Of a DNA stretch of 64,000 nucleotides, positions 19,901-27,029 are shown piece after piece. A program made the position numbers and the translations under genes. The DNA comes from Streptomyces griseoruber (GTDB lineage Bacteria; Actinomycetota; Actinomycetes; Streptomycetales; Streptomycetaceae). The stretch spans positions 58,208 through 122,207 of the forward strand of contig NZ_KQ948784.1 in NCBI RefSeq assembly GCF_001514205.1, given 5' to 3'. Every line of letters begins with the position of its first letter. Positions within the stretch are counted from its first letter, which is position 1. The notes beneath the pieces are model-generated. The model was not told the origin of the DNA, did not search any database, and saw only the letters and a list, made by a program, of their open reading frames with translations.

Positions 19901-20281
19901 GCGGATCAGCCGCACCGCCGAGCGGTTGTCGCCGCGGGCGGCCTCCTGGCGGGCCCGGGCCATGGCGCTGCGGAAGACGTCCAGGTCGAGCTCGCCGTCG
20001 TCGACGGTGATCGAGTACCCGGGAGCCCGGCTCTCGACCGGGATCTTGGCTCCGGCGTCGCGGCACACCCGGCGCAGCGCCGCGATGTCGGCCTGGATCT
20101 GCGAGCGGGCCGTCTGCGGCTCCGAGCCGCCCCACAGCGCGTCGATCAACTGCCCCGTGGAGACCACGTGGTTGGCGTGCAGCAGTAGATAGGCCAGGAC
20201 TGCCCGGCACCGTGGACGCTTCACGGCCAGCGGTATGTCCTCGAAGTCCATCCCGACCGGTCCCAGTAATGTGTAGCGCAT
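16928..20281 (-). CDS. AfsR/SARP-family transcriptional activator with ATPase and TPR domains, 1117 aa
   Basis: The start at 20281 (MRYTLLGPVGM) fits the family; the open frame extends 63 codons upstream without similarity. An OmpR-type winged helix (about 1-95, RPRCRAVLAYLLLHANHVVS, LIDALWGG) is followed by a bacterial transcriptional activator domain (about 100-250), then a Pro/Ala linker. The NB-ARC-type ATPase has a P-loop GPAGVGKTTLAVHW near residue 330. The C-terminal half is TPR repeats. Such large SARPs bind heptamer direct repeats at 11-bp spacing overlapping -35 regions; those repeats occur in the divergent promoter at 32.6-32.8 kb and possibly upstream of this gene. Codon 5 is TTA (20269-20267), so translation should depend on the bldA tRNA. 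It is the probable pathway activator of the cluster. Confidence 0.93.
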   Translation of the reverse strand: MRYTLLGPVGMDFEDIPLAVKRPRCRAVLAYLLLHANHVVSTGQLIDALWGGSEPQTARSQIQADIAALRRVCRDAGAKIPVESRAPGYSITVDDGELDLDVFRSAMARARQEAARGDNRSAVRLIREALALWQGMPLADIAVSYAESAQTQLTSLRLTAYEDLADLEIAEGNHGALIDDLMPLVAAHPLHENLRVKLMLALYRSGRQTAALEQARELRSLLAEQQGLTPGRRFTDMEQAILRADPSLDARAPHPPAETPHTVSEHESAAEPDAPTDGALPDGPAAPSAPPVPMQLPSTPQLVGRRHLLDQLDDFLAGSRSGEGVPGTVAVVGPAGVGKTTLAVHWGRTMADRFPDGQLYINLHGHDTQRALTPARTIARALRSLGLPRDAIPAEADELIDLYRSTVAGKRLLVLLDNARSVDQVRPLLTTGPGSATLITSRFRLTGLVVRDGAHQVTVGPMSEEEAEQLLERMLGAERLRAEPGAARSLAEVCGRIPLALSIAAANIANHPPTSITDHIKDLLDGNRLTALQTPGDSDSTMQTVLGQSYDALDPDARRMFRLLGLSPGPDFTVAAASVLAGLSRAEAGRLVDRLLDAHLISQSAADRFALHDLTRLYARALAEAEDSEPDRDTARGRLTNWYLERTLAAQALAFPWYARLSGAEHSPGADLATADEALAWFDNEIPNLIAALHDDPIGTHTWRIADGLRPYFATRMNVGDWIDAANAAIMAAERLGNAEARFSGWYSLAHASMSVSDYPKAMRSFKTALSIARAIGHRQGIDGCENFIAQILIFTGHLDEAAGRLESVLPAAPDHSAPSTVVTLSRLGEVYFELGRLADSLRVRCQALELATAAGARNQEPYVLANLALVKHALGDVEEAGALYTRALIILGEFGDTDLESAAMSELATVHLDAGRPAAARECAQEAWRLAQGLRAPRWSWLARSVLATVNRDLEEHLAAVVLADESGNPGWHSRALVATAATAEALGRPDAACDYAYQALHLAVTHHYRMSEADSLLILARTQTPGSPEAHDFAHRALAIHRQTGRRVGEQRARALLEEWRTAETTARVTRLIQVPAWQAPLPACAGVPRRWPADRRPTETLPPAVEIGPGTMEK

Positions 20282-20409
20282 AGCCGTCAGTAACCCCCGT
20301 AAGCCGGGGCAGCCGGGGTCGCCGACCGCGCGCCCGGCGTGCGTCGTCAGCTCCGGTTCGCCAGCGTGTGTCACGCCACCATTGCACGCTGATCCACTTC
20401 CAGTCGAGC

Positions 20410-20443
20410 CCCGCATGGGTGACGCATTGCGGATGCATGGCGT
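20410..20443 (-). promoter_or_regulatory. Possible SARP box upstream of the AfsR-type gene
   Basis: On the minus strand three heptamers start exactly 11 bp apart: ATGCATC (20438), ATGCGTC (20427) and ATGCGGG (20416). Read on the other strand the same segment gives ATGGGTG, ATTGCGG and ATGGCGT, also at 11-bp spacing. It lies about 130 bp before the regulator start, suggesting autoregulation. No convincing -10 lies at the same distance as in the 32.6-32.8 kb promoters. The remainder of the 20282-20672 gap contains no gene I can support. Confidence 0.4.
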
Positions 20444-20672
20444 GCGCACACAGCAGGTGTATCGCGGCACTTCGAGGGCGTCTCGGGTGAATGGAGCATC
20501 CTGTGCATGCGGGAACTACGGTGGGTTCCGGGACATCGGGTCCGAGCGGACACGGCGTCGCCCGGCCCCCTGACCGGCCCGCACCGCAGCCCATGGAACG
20601 CCACCCGGCCGAGCGGCCCTCAACCCCCTGCGGATGCGTCGGAGGCCGAGGGCGGCACGGCGACGGGCGGGT

Positions 20673-22004
20673 TCACCGACCCGGTGAACCGGGTGTCTCG
20701 GTCGAGACCTTCAACGAGGGAACCGAGGCGGCTTCGGGGAGGGGCGCGGCGGTGTCGCGCTCGCCGACGACGGCGATGGTGCCGTCGGGGAGGCGCTGCA
20801 CCGAGCGCACGCCCGGCAGCAGGTTCAGCAGCAGGCACGGCGTGCCGATGAGGGCCGCGGCGGCCAGCAGGGTCGTGCGCATCCCGAGGAACTCGGCGAC
20901 CGGAGCGGCGGCGGCATAGCCGGCGGGCATGGCGATCAACGAGATCATCCAGTCCAGCGAGCTGACGCGGGCCTGTATCTCCTCGGGGAAGATCTGCTGC
21001 TGCGTGGTCGCCAGGATCTCGCCGACGAGCGAGGTCATGGTGAAGGCCACGGCCACGCCGAGAGCGATCACGAAGAGCGGGGCGGGGGGAGCCAGCAGGG
21101 CGAGCGGGGCGATGCCGATCACCGCGGCCGCGTTCGCGGTGACCAGGGGGCGGCGCGGCCGGTAGTGCAGGGCGGCCAGCCCGCCGACGATGGAGCCGAC
21201 CGAACCGGTGATCATGATCACGCTCCAGGAGGTGGCTCCGCCGTGGCCGTTCTGCATCACGACCGGGCCCAGGACGAAGAAGAACGCGATCGCGAAGTTC
21301 CACACGCCCCAGCAGAGCAGGTTGGCCAGATACCAGCGGCGCTGGGCCACCGCCATCCAGCCGTCGCGCAGGTCCGCGAAGAAGTGCTGTTTCTCGGATC
21401 GCTGCGCCTGCCGGTGCAGGTGCATGCGGGAGATCAGCGCGAAGCTCAGCAGGAAGCTGATGGCGTTGACGAGGATCGCGGTGCCGGGACTGGAGATCGC
21501 CAACAGCAGCGCGGCGAGGGCCGGGCCGAGCACCTTGGTGGTGCTGTCGGTCAGACCGAGCAGGGCGTTGGCCGGCTGGAGGTGCTCGGCGCCGACCAGC
21601 TCGGGCAGGACGGCCCTGGATGCCGGGGTGAAGAAGGCCATGGCCATGCCGGCGATCGTGTAGGTGACGGCGAACTGCCACACCGCCGCCCGGTCCAGGA
21701 ATATCATCACGGCGAGCAGGCCGTAGCAGACCGCCTGGATGGCGTCGGAAGCCATCAACACCAGCTTGCGGGACAGCCGGTCCGCCCAGACCCCGCCCAC
21801 CGGCAGCATCACCACCTGGCCCACCGCATGACAGGTGAGCACCGTGCCGACATCCATGGCGCTGCCCCCTGAGCGCAGGATGGCGAAGACCACGGTCACG
21901 GGTATCAGGGCATTGCCCATGGCGGAGATGCTGCGCGCGGTCCACAGGAATAAGTAGGAGCGATCCCGCAGCGTGCTCAGCGATTTCGGCATGGGTATGG
22001 GCAT
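20673..22004 (-). CDS. MFS transporter (MFS_3, exporter type), 443 aa
   Basis: A 12-TM major facilitator of the enterobactin-exporter-like group. The first loop motif is GVWADRLSRKLVLMASDAIQ, and FFTPASRAVLPELVGAEHLQ with ANALLGLTDSTTKVLGPALA is typical of this family. As last gene of the leftward biosynthetic operon it is the probable self-resistance or export pump for the product. Codon 18 (SYLF) is TTA at 21953-21951, a second candidate bldA control point. A 108-bp gap separates it from the flavin reductase gene. Confidence 0.9.
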   Translation of the reverse strand: MPIPMPKSLSTLRDRSYLFLWTARSISAMGNALIPVTVVFAILRSGGSAMDVGTVLTCHAVGQVVMLPVGGVWADRLSRKLVLMASDAIQAVCYGLLAVMIFLDRAAVWQFAVTYTIAGMAMAFFTPASRAVLPELVGAEHLQPANALLGLTDSTTKVLGPALAALLLAISSPGTAILVNAISFLLSFALISRMHLHRQAQRSEKQHFFADLRDGWMAVAQRRWYLANLLCWGVWNFAIAFFFVLGPVVMQNGHGGATSWSVIMITGSVGSIVGGLAALHYRPRRPLVTANAAAVIGIAPLALLAPPAPLFVIALGVAVAFTMTSLVGEILATTQQQIFPEEIQARVSSLDWMISLIAMPAGYAAAAPVAEFLGMRTTLLAAAALIGTPCLLLNLLPGVRSVQRLPDGTIAVVGERDTAAPLPEAASVPSLKVSTETPGSPGR

Positions 22005-22112
22005 GGGCGGGCCCTGCTTTCTGAGTGAGGGGTTTCACGGAACTGCTGAGGGCTCGCGGAGGAACGGGAGCTCACCGTCGCCCCGGAGCCGCGATGCTCG
22101 AGGCCTGCGGGC

Positions 22113-22607
22113 TCAGGGTCCGACGGCGTACTGCTCATTGCCGTACAGGACGGTCGCCGGTGTGTCGCTGACCCGGGTCCACTCCACCGTGCCCGCGATC
22201 AGTGTGTGGTCCAGGAGCGACACCGTTTCCCGCACGGTACAGACCACGGCGACCGAAGCCTGTGTCAGTACGGGCACGCCGCCCACCCAGTGCCAGGGCA
22301 CACCCGCGAACCGCTCCGCCGGGGTGCCCGTGGCGAACTGCGCCACCAGCCGTCGATCCGTCCATGACAGGACGTTCACCGCGAAGCGTCCTTCCGACCG
22401 GATGTGCTCCAGCGTCCGGCTCGCGGTGGACAGGGACAACAGCACACTGGGTGGATCCACGGACAGGGACATGACCGCGTTGGCCGTACACCCGACGGGT
22501 CCGACCGTGGTGATGACCGAGACACCGGTCGGCAGTCGGGAGATGGCATGACGGTAGTCCTCGGCGGAGACGCTCAGATGGCTTGGTACGCAGTCGTCGG
22601 TCTTCAT
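22113..22607 (-). CDS. Flavin reductase (FMN-binding split-barrel), 164 aa
   Basis: Flavin-reductase-domain protein of the two-component monooxygenase type: YRHAISRLPTGVSVITTVG, then GCTANAVMSLSVDPPSVLLS with the conserved Asn-Ala-Ser/Leu pattern, then GRFAVNVLSWTDRRLVAQF. It reduces FMN or FAD with NAD(P)H and supplies reduced flavin to a partner oxygenase. The natural partner is the LLM monooxygenase encoded at 54765-55757. In butirosin biosynthesis the equivalent pair is BtrV (reductase) and BtrO (LLM oxygenase). It lies 25 bp after the A-domain gene in the leftward operon. Confidence 0.9.
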   Translation of the reverse strand: MKTDDCVPSHLSVSAEDYRHAISRLPTGVSVITTVGPVGCTANAVMSLSVDPPSVLLSLSTASRTLEHIRSEGRFAVNVLSWTDRRLVAQFATGTPAERFAGVPWHWVGGVPVLTQASVAVVCTVRETVSLLDHTLIAGTVEWTRVSDTPATVLYGNEQYAVGP

Positions 22608-22632
22608 CGCGCTCCTTTCGGCTGTACGGCGG

Positions 22633-24183
22633 CTATCCGCGCCGGCCGGCGATCATGGCGGCCACGGTCTGTCGGTCGATCTTTCCGTTGACGTTCAGGG
22701 GCAGTTCGTCGAACACGGTGACGCTTCGCGGGATCATGTACTCGGGTATCCGGGAGCGCAGGTCGGACAGGATCTGTTCCGGCCGGGGATCCGGACCGGT
22801 GCAGATCGCTTCCAGGGACAAGTCGCCACGAGCGTCCGGGACCGCGATGACGATCGCGTCGCGCACACCCGATCGCTCGCGCAACAGGGCCTCGATCTCG
22901 CCCAGTTCGATCCGGTAGCCGCGAATCTTCACCTGCTGGTCCATCCGTCCCAGGTGAATCAGCCGTCCGTCCTGCCGGGCGACTCGGTCACCTGTGCGGT
23001 ACCAGTGGTCGGCGGTGATCGGGGTGTCCCCGGAGTGGGGGACCCAGGTGCCGGTGGCGTCGTCGTGCAGCAGGAACCGGTCCGCGTCGTTCCGGGGGTC
23101 CAGATAGCCGGGGAACCGCTGGGGTCCGCGGACGACCAGTTCGCCGTCGTCGGCCGGGAGCCCTTCCGCGTCGAGCACCTGATGGGCAAGCCCTGGATAC
23201 AACGCCCCGATGGGGACCGTGCCGTTGGCGGGGCGGGGCCAGTCCGCGACATCCGGGGGCAGTCGGAACTCGGCGCAGCTGATGGTCAGTTCGGTCGGCC
23301 CGTAGAGATTCTCCAGCGTGCTTCCCGGTGCCGCCGCGGCCCATGCCTCAGCCTGCTGCAACGTCAGGGGTTCCCCGCAGAACAGACTCCACCGCAGGGC
23401 CGGCAGGGCCCCCGGCCTCAGCGCCCGCATCCGGCGCGCGAGAGACACCAGGGACGGCACGGAGAACCAGTGGGTGAGCCGCGCTCGCGCCGCCCACCGC
23501 ACGGGCGCCAACAGGTCACGTCGCGTGGGAACCACCAACGTGGCGCCACTGCCCCAGGCGGCGAACATGTCGAACACCGACAGGTCGAAGGTGAGGTCGA
23601 AGGTCTGCGACATCCGGCTACCGGGCCCCAACCCGTACCGCGGTATGACGTGGGAGAGATACGCGGAGACATTGCCGTGCCGGATGGGCACGCCCTTCGG
23701 TGTGCCGGTCGAACCGGAGGTGAACAGCACGTACGCGATGCTCTCGGGCCCGGCCGGCCGGGGAGCGGGAACGCCGATGCCCTCCGCCGCCGGCGTACGC
23801 GTGAGGGCCACGACCGGGGCCGGTAGGGCAAGTGCCCCGGTGTCCTCGCCGGTTGTCTCCGCGAGGACGAGGTCGAGGTCGCCGGCGGTCACGACCGCGG
23901 CGTTCCGGGCAGCCGGGAAAGCCGGGTTGAGCGGGACGACCGTGCTGCCCAGGAGCTGTACGGCGAGATAACCGGCGTAGGCGAGGACACTGCGCTCGGC
24001 CAGCAGCCCGACGCGCCGCGGCACCTCGTCGGCCGCGGAGAGCAGCCGCGCGGCTATGCGTTCGGCCGCGTCGTGCAGCTCTTGGTAGGTCAGGCGGTCT
24101 GCTCCGATTTCGAGGGCCACGTGGTCGGGGTACTGCGCGACGGAGGCGGCGAACCACTCGTACAGAGTACGTTTCATGGTCAT
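22633..24183 (-). CDS. Free-standing amino-acid adenylation domain, 516 aa
   Basis: A complete stand-alone A domain without carrier domain: A3 FTSGSTGTPKGVPI, A4 TFDLTFDLSVFDMF, A5 LENLYGPTELT, A7 YRTGDRVARQDGRLI, A8 VKIRGYRIELGEIE, A10 LNVNGKIDR. It activates an amino acid as AMP ester and loads a carrier protein in trans. By-eye pocket residues are D-L-F-S-L-C-L-I-S with Lys in A10; I do not assign a substrate. It is a close paralogue of the free A domain at 53148-54704. Its ATG overlaps the preceding gene's stop as ATGA. Candidate partners are the ACP at 28253-28510 and the A-less NRPS modules. Confidence 0.9.
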   Translation of the reverse strand: MTMKRTLYEWFAASVAQYPDHVALEIGADRLTYQELHDAAERIAARLLSAADEVPRRVGLLAERSVLAYAGYLAVQLLGSTVVPLNPAFPAARNAAVVTAGDLDLVLAETTGEDTGALALPAPVVALTRTPAAEGIGVPAPRPAGPESIAYVLFTSGSTGTPKGVPIRHGNVSAYLSHVIPRYGLGPGSRMSQTFDLTFDLSVFDMFAAWGSGATLVVPTRRDLLAPVRWAARARLTHWFSVPSLVSLARRMRALRPGALPALRWSLFCGEPLTLQQAEAWAAAAPGSTLENLYGPTELTISCAEFRLPPDVADWPRPANGTVPIGALYPGLAHQVLDAEGLPADDGELVVRGPQRFPGYLDPRNDADRFLLHDDATGTWVPHSGDTPITADHWYRTGDRVARQDGRLIHLGRMDQQVKIRGYRIELGEIEALLRERSGVRDAIVIAVPDARGDLSLEAICTGPDPRPEQILSDLRSRIPEYMIPRSVTVFDELPLNVNGKIDRQTVAAMIAGRRG

Positions 24184-25142
24184 CCCTTGCTAGGCGCGAC
24201 GGCGCTCGACTTCTCGGTGGCACGGATCAGATCGGTGAACGCCTCCTCGACCAGACCGGTCCGCGGCCGGCCGCGCGCCGCGGACAGGGCCGCGATGCGC
24301 AGTATCTTGGGGAGCTCCTGCCAGGCCTCGGTCTCGGCTGCGGCTGTTTCGGGATCCAGCAGGCCGTCCGAGACCAGGACCGTGTTGCGGTGCGCGTAGT
24401 GGCGTGCGGCGGCCCACAGGTCGTCCGTGTGGCGAGCGGCCGCCGCCGGGTCCGCGAGCAAGGCCGCGAGGACGTGGGACAGCACCTCCACCGGCTCGAA
24501 CAGCCACTGTCCGTCGTCCGGGGCGCCGTCACGGGGCTCTTGGGCCGGCGTGCCGTCGCCGCGGGTGCGGACGAGCCAGCGGTGGTGGCCCATGGGCGGA
24601 ACGGCCGTGGCCCGGCCGAGCGCCATGCGGTCCCGGCGGGTCACCTCGGGGCCGAACTCCTCGACCGGCGCCAGGGCTTGCGCGAGTTCGGCGTCGTCCA
24701 GCCGTCCCAGGAACGGCTCCTGTTCGCCGTGCGGGGTGAGCGCGGCGAAGTGGTCGGCCACCTCCCAGGAGCCGTCGCGCCGTCCCTGGATCAAGATCCA
24801 GTGCGGGGCGGCCGCCCGGCCGTGTCCCGGTGCCCACGCGAGGTGCTCGGTGTTGGCGACAGCCAGCACCCGGCCCTGGGTCTCCAGTTCGGCGAGCAGC
24901 CCTTCCCGGGCCGTTCTCCAGTCGGCGGCGCCTCGATAGGCCAGCTCTCCGCCGTCCTCGGTGACGTCGATCCGGGTGTGGTGCGAGAACGCCAGCTCGC
25001 CCGCCGGCAGGTCGGTGCGCACCGCCAACCGGGTCGCCTCGGCGAAACGGTGCGTCACGGCGGGGATCTCCGCTGCCAGATAGCAGACCAGGCTGGTCGT
25101 GTAGCAGCTCAACTGGGGAGGTTTCGTTGGGGCGTCAAGCAC
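24180..25142 (-). CDS. BtrH-like papain-fold protein (putative acyltransferase), 320 aa
   Basis: The frame is open further upstream, but GTG 25142 directly follows the PPTase stop and has GGAG 8 nt upstream. The N-terminus PPQLSCYTTSLVCYLAAE carries Cys13. APHWILIQG (His114) and WEVADHFAALTPHGEQEP (Asp130) complete a possible Cys-His-Asp triad in the order and spacing of BtrH_N/C39-like proteins. BtrH transfers the side-chain acyl group from its carrier protein to an acceptor in butirosin biosynthesis. The second protein of this type (31327-32574) carries a fused ACP. An acyl-transfer or editing role is inferred; similarity is remote and by motif only. Confidence 0.5.
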   Translation of the reverse strand: MLDAPTKPPQLSCYTTSLVCYLAAEIPAVTHRFAEATRLAVRTDLPAGELAFSHHTRIDVTEDGGELAYRGAADWRTAREGLLAELETQGRVLAVANTEHLAWAPGHGRAAAPHWILIQGRRDGSWEVADHFAALTPHGEQEPFLGRLDDAELAQALAPVEEFGPEVTRRDRMALGRATAVPPMGHHRWLVRTRGDGTPAQEPRDGAPDDGQWLFEPVEVLSHVLAALLADPAAAARHTDDLWAAARHYAHRNTVLVSDGLLDPETAAAETEAWQELPKILRIAALSAARGRPRTGLVEEAFTDLIRATEKSSAVAPSKG

Positions 25143-25143
25143 G

Positions 25144-25869
25144 TCAGCACTCCAAGTCGACGGGCGGGGCGGTGCGCCGGCCCCTGGCACGGGGGTCTTC
25201 GCGAGGGGTGTAGGCGCAGCTGAGCGGGACCGGGGAGCTGTCGCGCAGACTGGCCCACCGGTACCGGCCCCAGCGGCCCCGGCGATGGCCGGGCGGCACG
25301 GCGATGGCCCAGGGTCGGCCGGCGAGACCGGTGCCCGCCGCCTTGACGCAGGACTCCTGGACGGTCCAGACCCAGGCGAGTTCGCGTGCCCGCTCCGGCG
25401 CGGGCAGCTTCAGGAGTGGCGCGGCGTACCCCCGCAGACAGCGCCGGAGCATGCCTTCGGACGGTTCGTCGGCGGGGAGCTGCACATCGACGCCGACGCG
25501 GCGGCCCGGGGCGACGGCCGCGGCGCTGAGGCCGCCGTCGTGCGAGATGCTCACGCCGATGTCCGGATGCCCGACCAGGCAGGGACGTCCCCGCGCGTCG
25601 GGGCGGACCGCCGTGTCCGCGAGGTCGGGGCGCACCTCGCGAAGGAGCCGGCGCAGGGTGGCTCGCCCCGCCAGGAACTCCTCGGCCCGCCAGGACGGGA
25701 AGCCTGCCGCCTGGGCGCGATCGTCCCGGTGGACTTCCGCCGTGTCCGGCCCCGCGCGATCGGAACGGCACAGGACCCACACCCCGTCCGCGATCTCGTA
25801 CCGGCCACCGGGCTGCGCGGTTCGCCTCGGCCTGCTCGCGGACTCCTCGTCCGGCCCTGGCGTCTTCAT
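25144..25869 (-). CDS. Sfp-type 4'-phosphopantetheinyl transferase, 241 aa
   Basis: PPTase of the Sfp/Gsp group: the Mg-binding motif appears as RRVGVDVQLPADE, preceded by VSISHDGGLSAAAVAPG, and the second signature as WVWTVQESCVKAAGTGL (WxxxESxxKA pattern). It transfers phosphopantetheine from CoA to the carrier-domain serines, activating all ACP/PCP domains in this cluster. The start MKTPGPDEES at 25869 overlaps the acyl-CoA dehydrogenase stop as ATGA. Having a dedicated PPTase inside the operon supports a self-contained NRPS/PKS system. Confidence 0.92.
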   Translation of the reverse strand: MKTPGPDEESASRPRRTAQPGGRYEIADGVWVLCRSDRAGPDTAEVHRDDRAQAAGFPSWRAEEFLAGRATLRRLLREVRPDLADTAVRPDARGRPCLVGHPDIGVSISHDGGLSAAAVAPGRRVGVDVQLPADEPSEGMLRRCLRGYAAPLLKLPAPERARELAWVWTVQESCVKAAGTGLAGRPWAIAVPPGHRRGRWGRYRWASLRDSSPVPLSCAYTPREDPRARGRRTAPPVDLEC

Positions 25870-27029
25870 GCCCGTAGCTCCGTCAGGAGCTGTTCGGACA
25901 GGTCGGCCACACCGGCGAGCATCAGCTCGGTCACGCCCCCGCCGATACCGAGGACCGCTGCTTCCGCGCGGATGCCCTGAGCCCCGCTCGCGGCGAAGCC
26001 GTCCGCTCCCTGAAGCTGGGCGCACCGGGCGAGCACGGGGTCGACCGTCAGTCCGACGGCGGACTTCAACAGGGCCCCGGCCGACAGGTCCTGTCCTTTG
26101 GCGGCGGTCTCGGCGAGGTTGTCGCACAGCGCTCGCAGCTGGGTGACGCGTACCAGGCACTCGGCGAAGCCCTGGCGAACGGCCGCGTTGTGCCACAGCG
26201 GCTCTCCGTCGACCGTCCGCCGGCGCAGGCGCTCGCGGGTGTCCGCGAGCACCCGGCTGGTGAGCGCGACGGCCCACTGGGCGCCGGCGAGCCGCTCCGT
26301 GCTCATGTGCCGGGCGAACACGGCCATGCCCCGACCGTTTCTGCCCACCAGGTGATCAGCCGGCAGGCGCACCGAGTCGAACGCGATGTGCCCGGTCGCC
26401 GCGTTCACGAGCAGGTCGGTCGCCGCGGTGCGCACGGTCACGCCCGCCGTCCTGGCCGGTACCAGGACCCAGCCGAAGCTGGTGAAGTGCCGGCCGGGCC
26501 GGTGCCGGCCCAGGACCAGCAGGTACTCGGCGGTGCCGGCGTTGGTCACCCAGCGCTTGCCGCCCTGGACCACCAGCTCGTCGCCTTCGATCCGCAGCTC
26601 CGTGCCGAGCCCGCTGAGATCGGAGCCCGCTGTCGCCTCGTCCGTGGCGGCGAGCGCCACCTGGGCGGTCCCCGCCAGGACCTGTGCCTGGGCGGCCGCG
26701 ACGGGAGAAGGCGCGGCCGGCGCGGGGCCGGACCGGCCGGAGCCGAGGACCGGCAGGGCGCTGGCCGCCTGCACCAGGACGCTGAGCGTCGCTCCGTTGT
26801 CCCCGCGGGCGTCGACGGCCCGGAGCAGGGCGCCCAGGCGTGCCGGGTCCGCGACCGGGCCCAGGGCGTTGCCGCCGGCGTACAGCGCGGACAAGGCGCC
26901 GGCCGCCCCGAGCGCTCGCCACACGTCGGCTGCCGGAGCGCCGGCCGGAACGTCCTCCAGCGCTTGCGAGACCAGCTTCCGGTAACCGGCCGGCGAGGTC
27001 TCCGGGGAAGCGGATGCCAGGTCAGACAA
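25866..27029 (-). CDS. Acyl-CoA dehydrogenase-like flavoenzyme A, 387 aa
   Basis: Acyl-CoA dehydrogenase fold: middle-domain motif VALAATDEATAGSDLSGL followed by GDELVVQGGKRWVTNAGTAE (substrate/FAD site), GHIAFDSVRLPADHLVG, and a C-terminal helical bundle ending LGIGGGVTELML. The gene overlaps the second dehydrogenase gene by 8 bp. In NRPS/PKS clusters such enzymes often oxidise aminoacyl-carrier substrates (pyrrole formation from prolyl-PCP; aminomalonyl or hydroxymalonyl extender formation, as in zwittermicin). A carrier-bound substrate, probably on the adjacent ACP, is inferred. Confidence 0.88.
   Translation of the reverse strand: MSDLASASPETSPAGYRKLVSQALEDVPAGAPAADVWRALGAAGALSALYAGGNALGPVADPARLGALLRAVDARGDNGATLSVLVQAASALPVLGSGRSGPAPAAPSPVAAAQAQVLAGTAQVALAATDEATAGSDLSGLGTELRIEGDELVVQGGKRWVTNAGTAEYLLVLGRHRPGRHFTSFGWVLVPARTAGVTVRTAATDLLVNAATGHIAFDSVRLPADHLVGRNGRGMAVFARHMSTERLAGAQWAVALTSRVLADTRERLRRRTVDGEPLWHNAAVRQGFAECLVRVTQLRALCDNLAETAAKGQDLSAGALLKSAVGLTVDPVLARCAQLQGADGFAASGAQGIRAEAAVLGIGGGVTELMLAGVADLSEQLLTELRA

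Noticed and set aside
16928..20470. Upstream extension of the AfsR-type gene to 20470
   Set aside because: The extra 63 codons have no similarity and overlap the putative SARP box; the family begins at MRYTLLGPVG.
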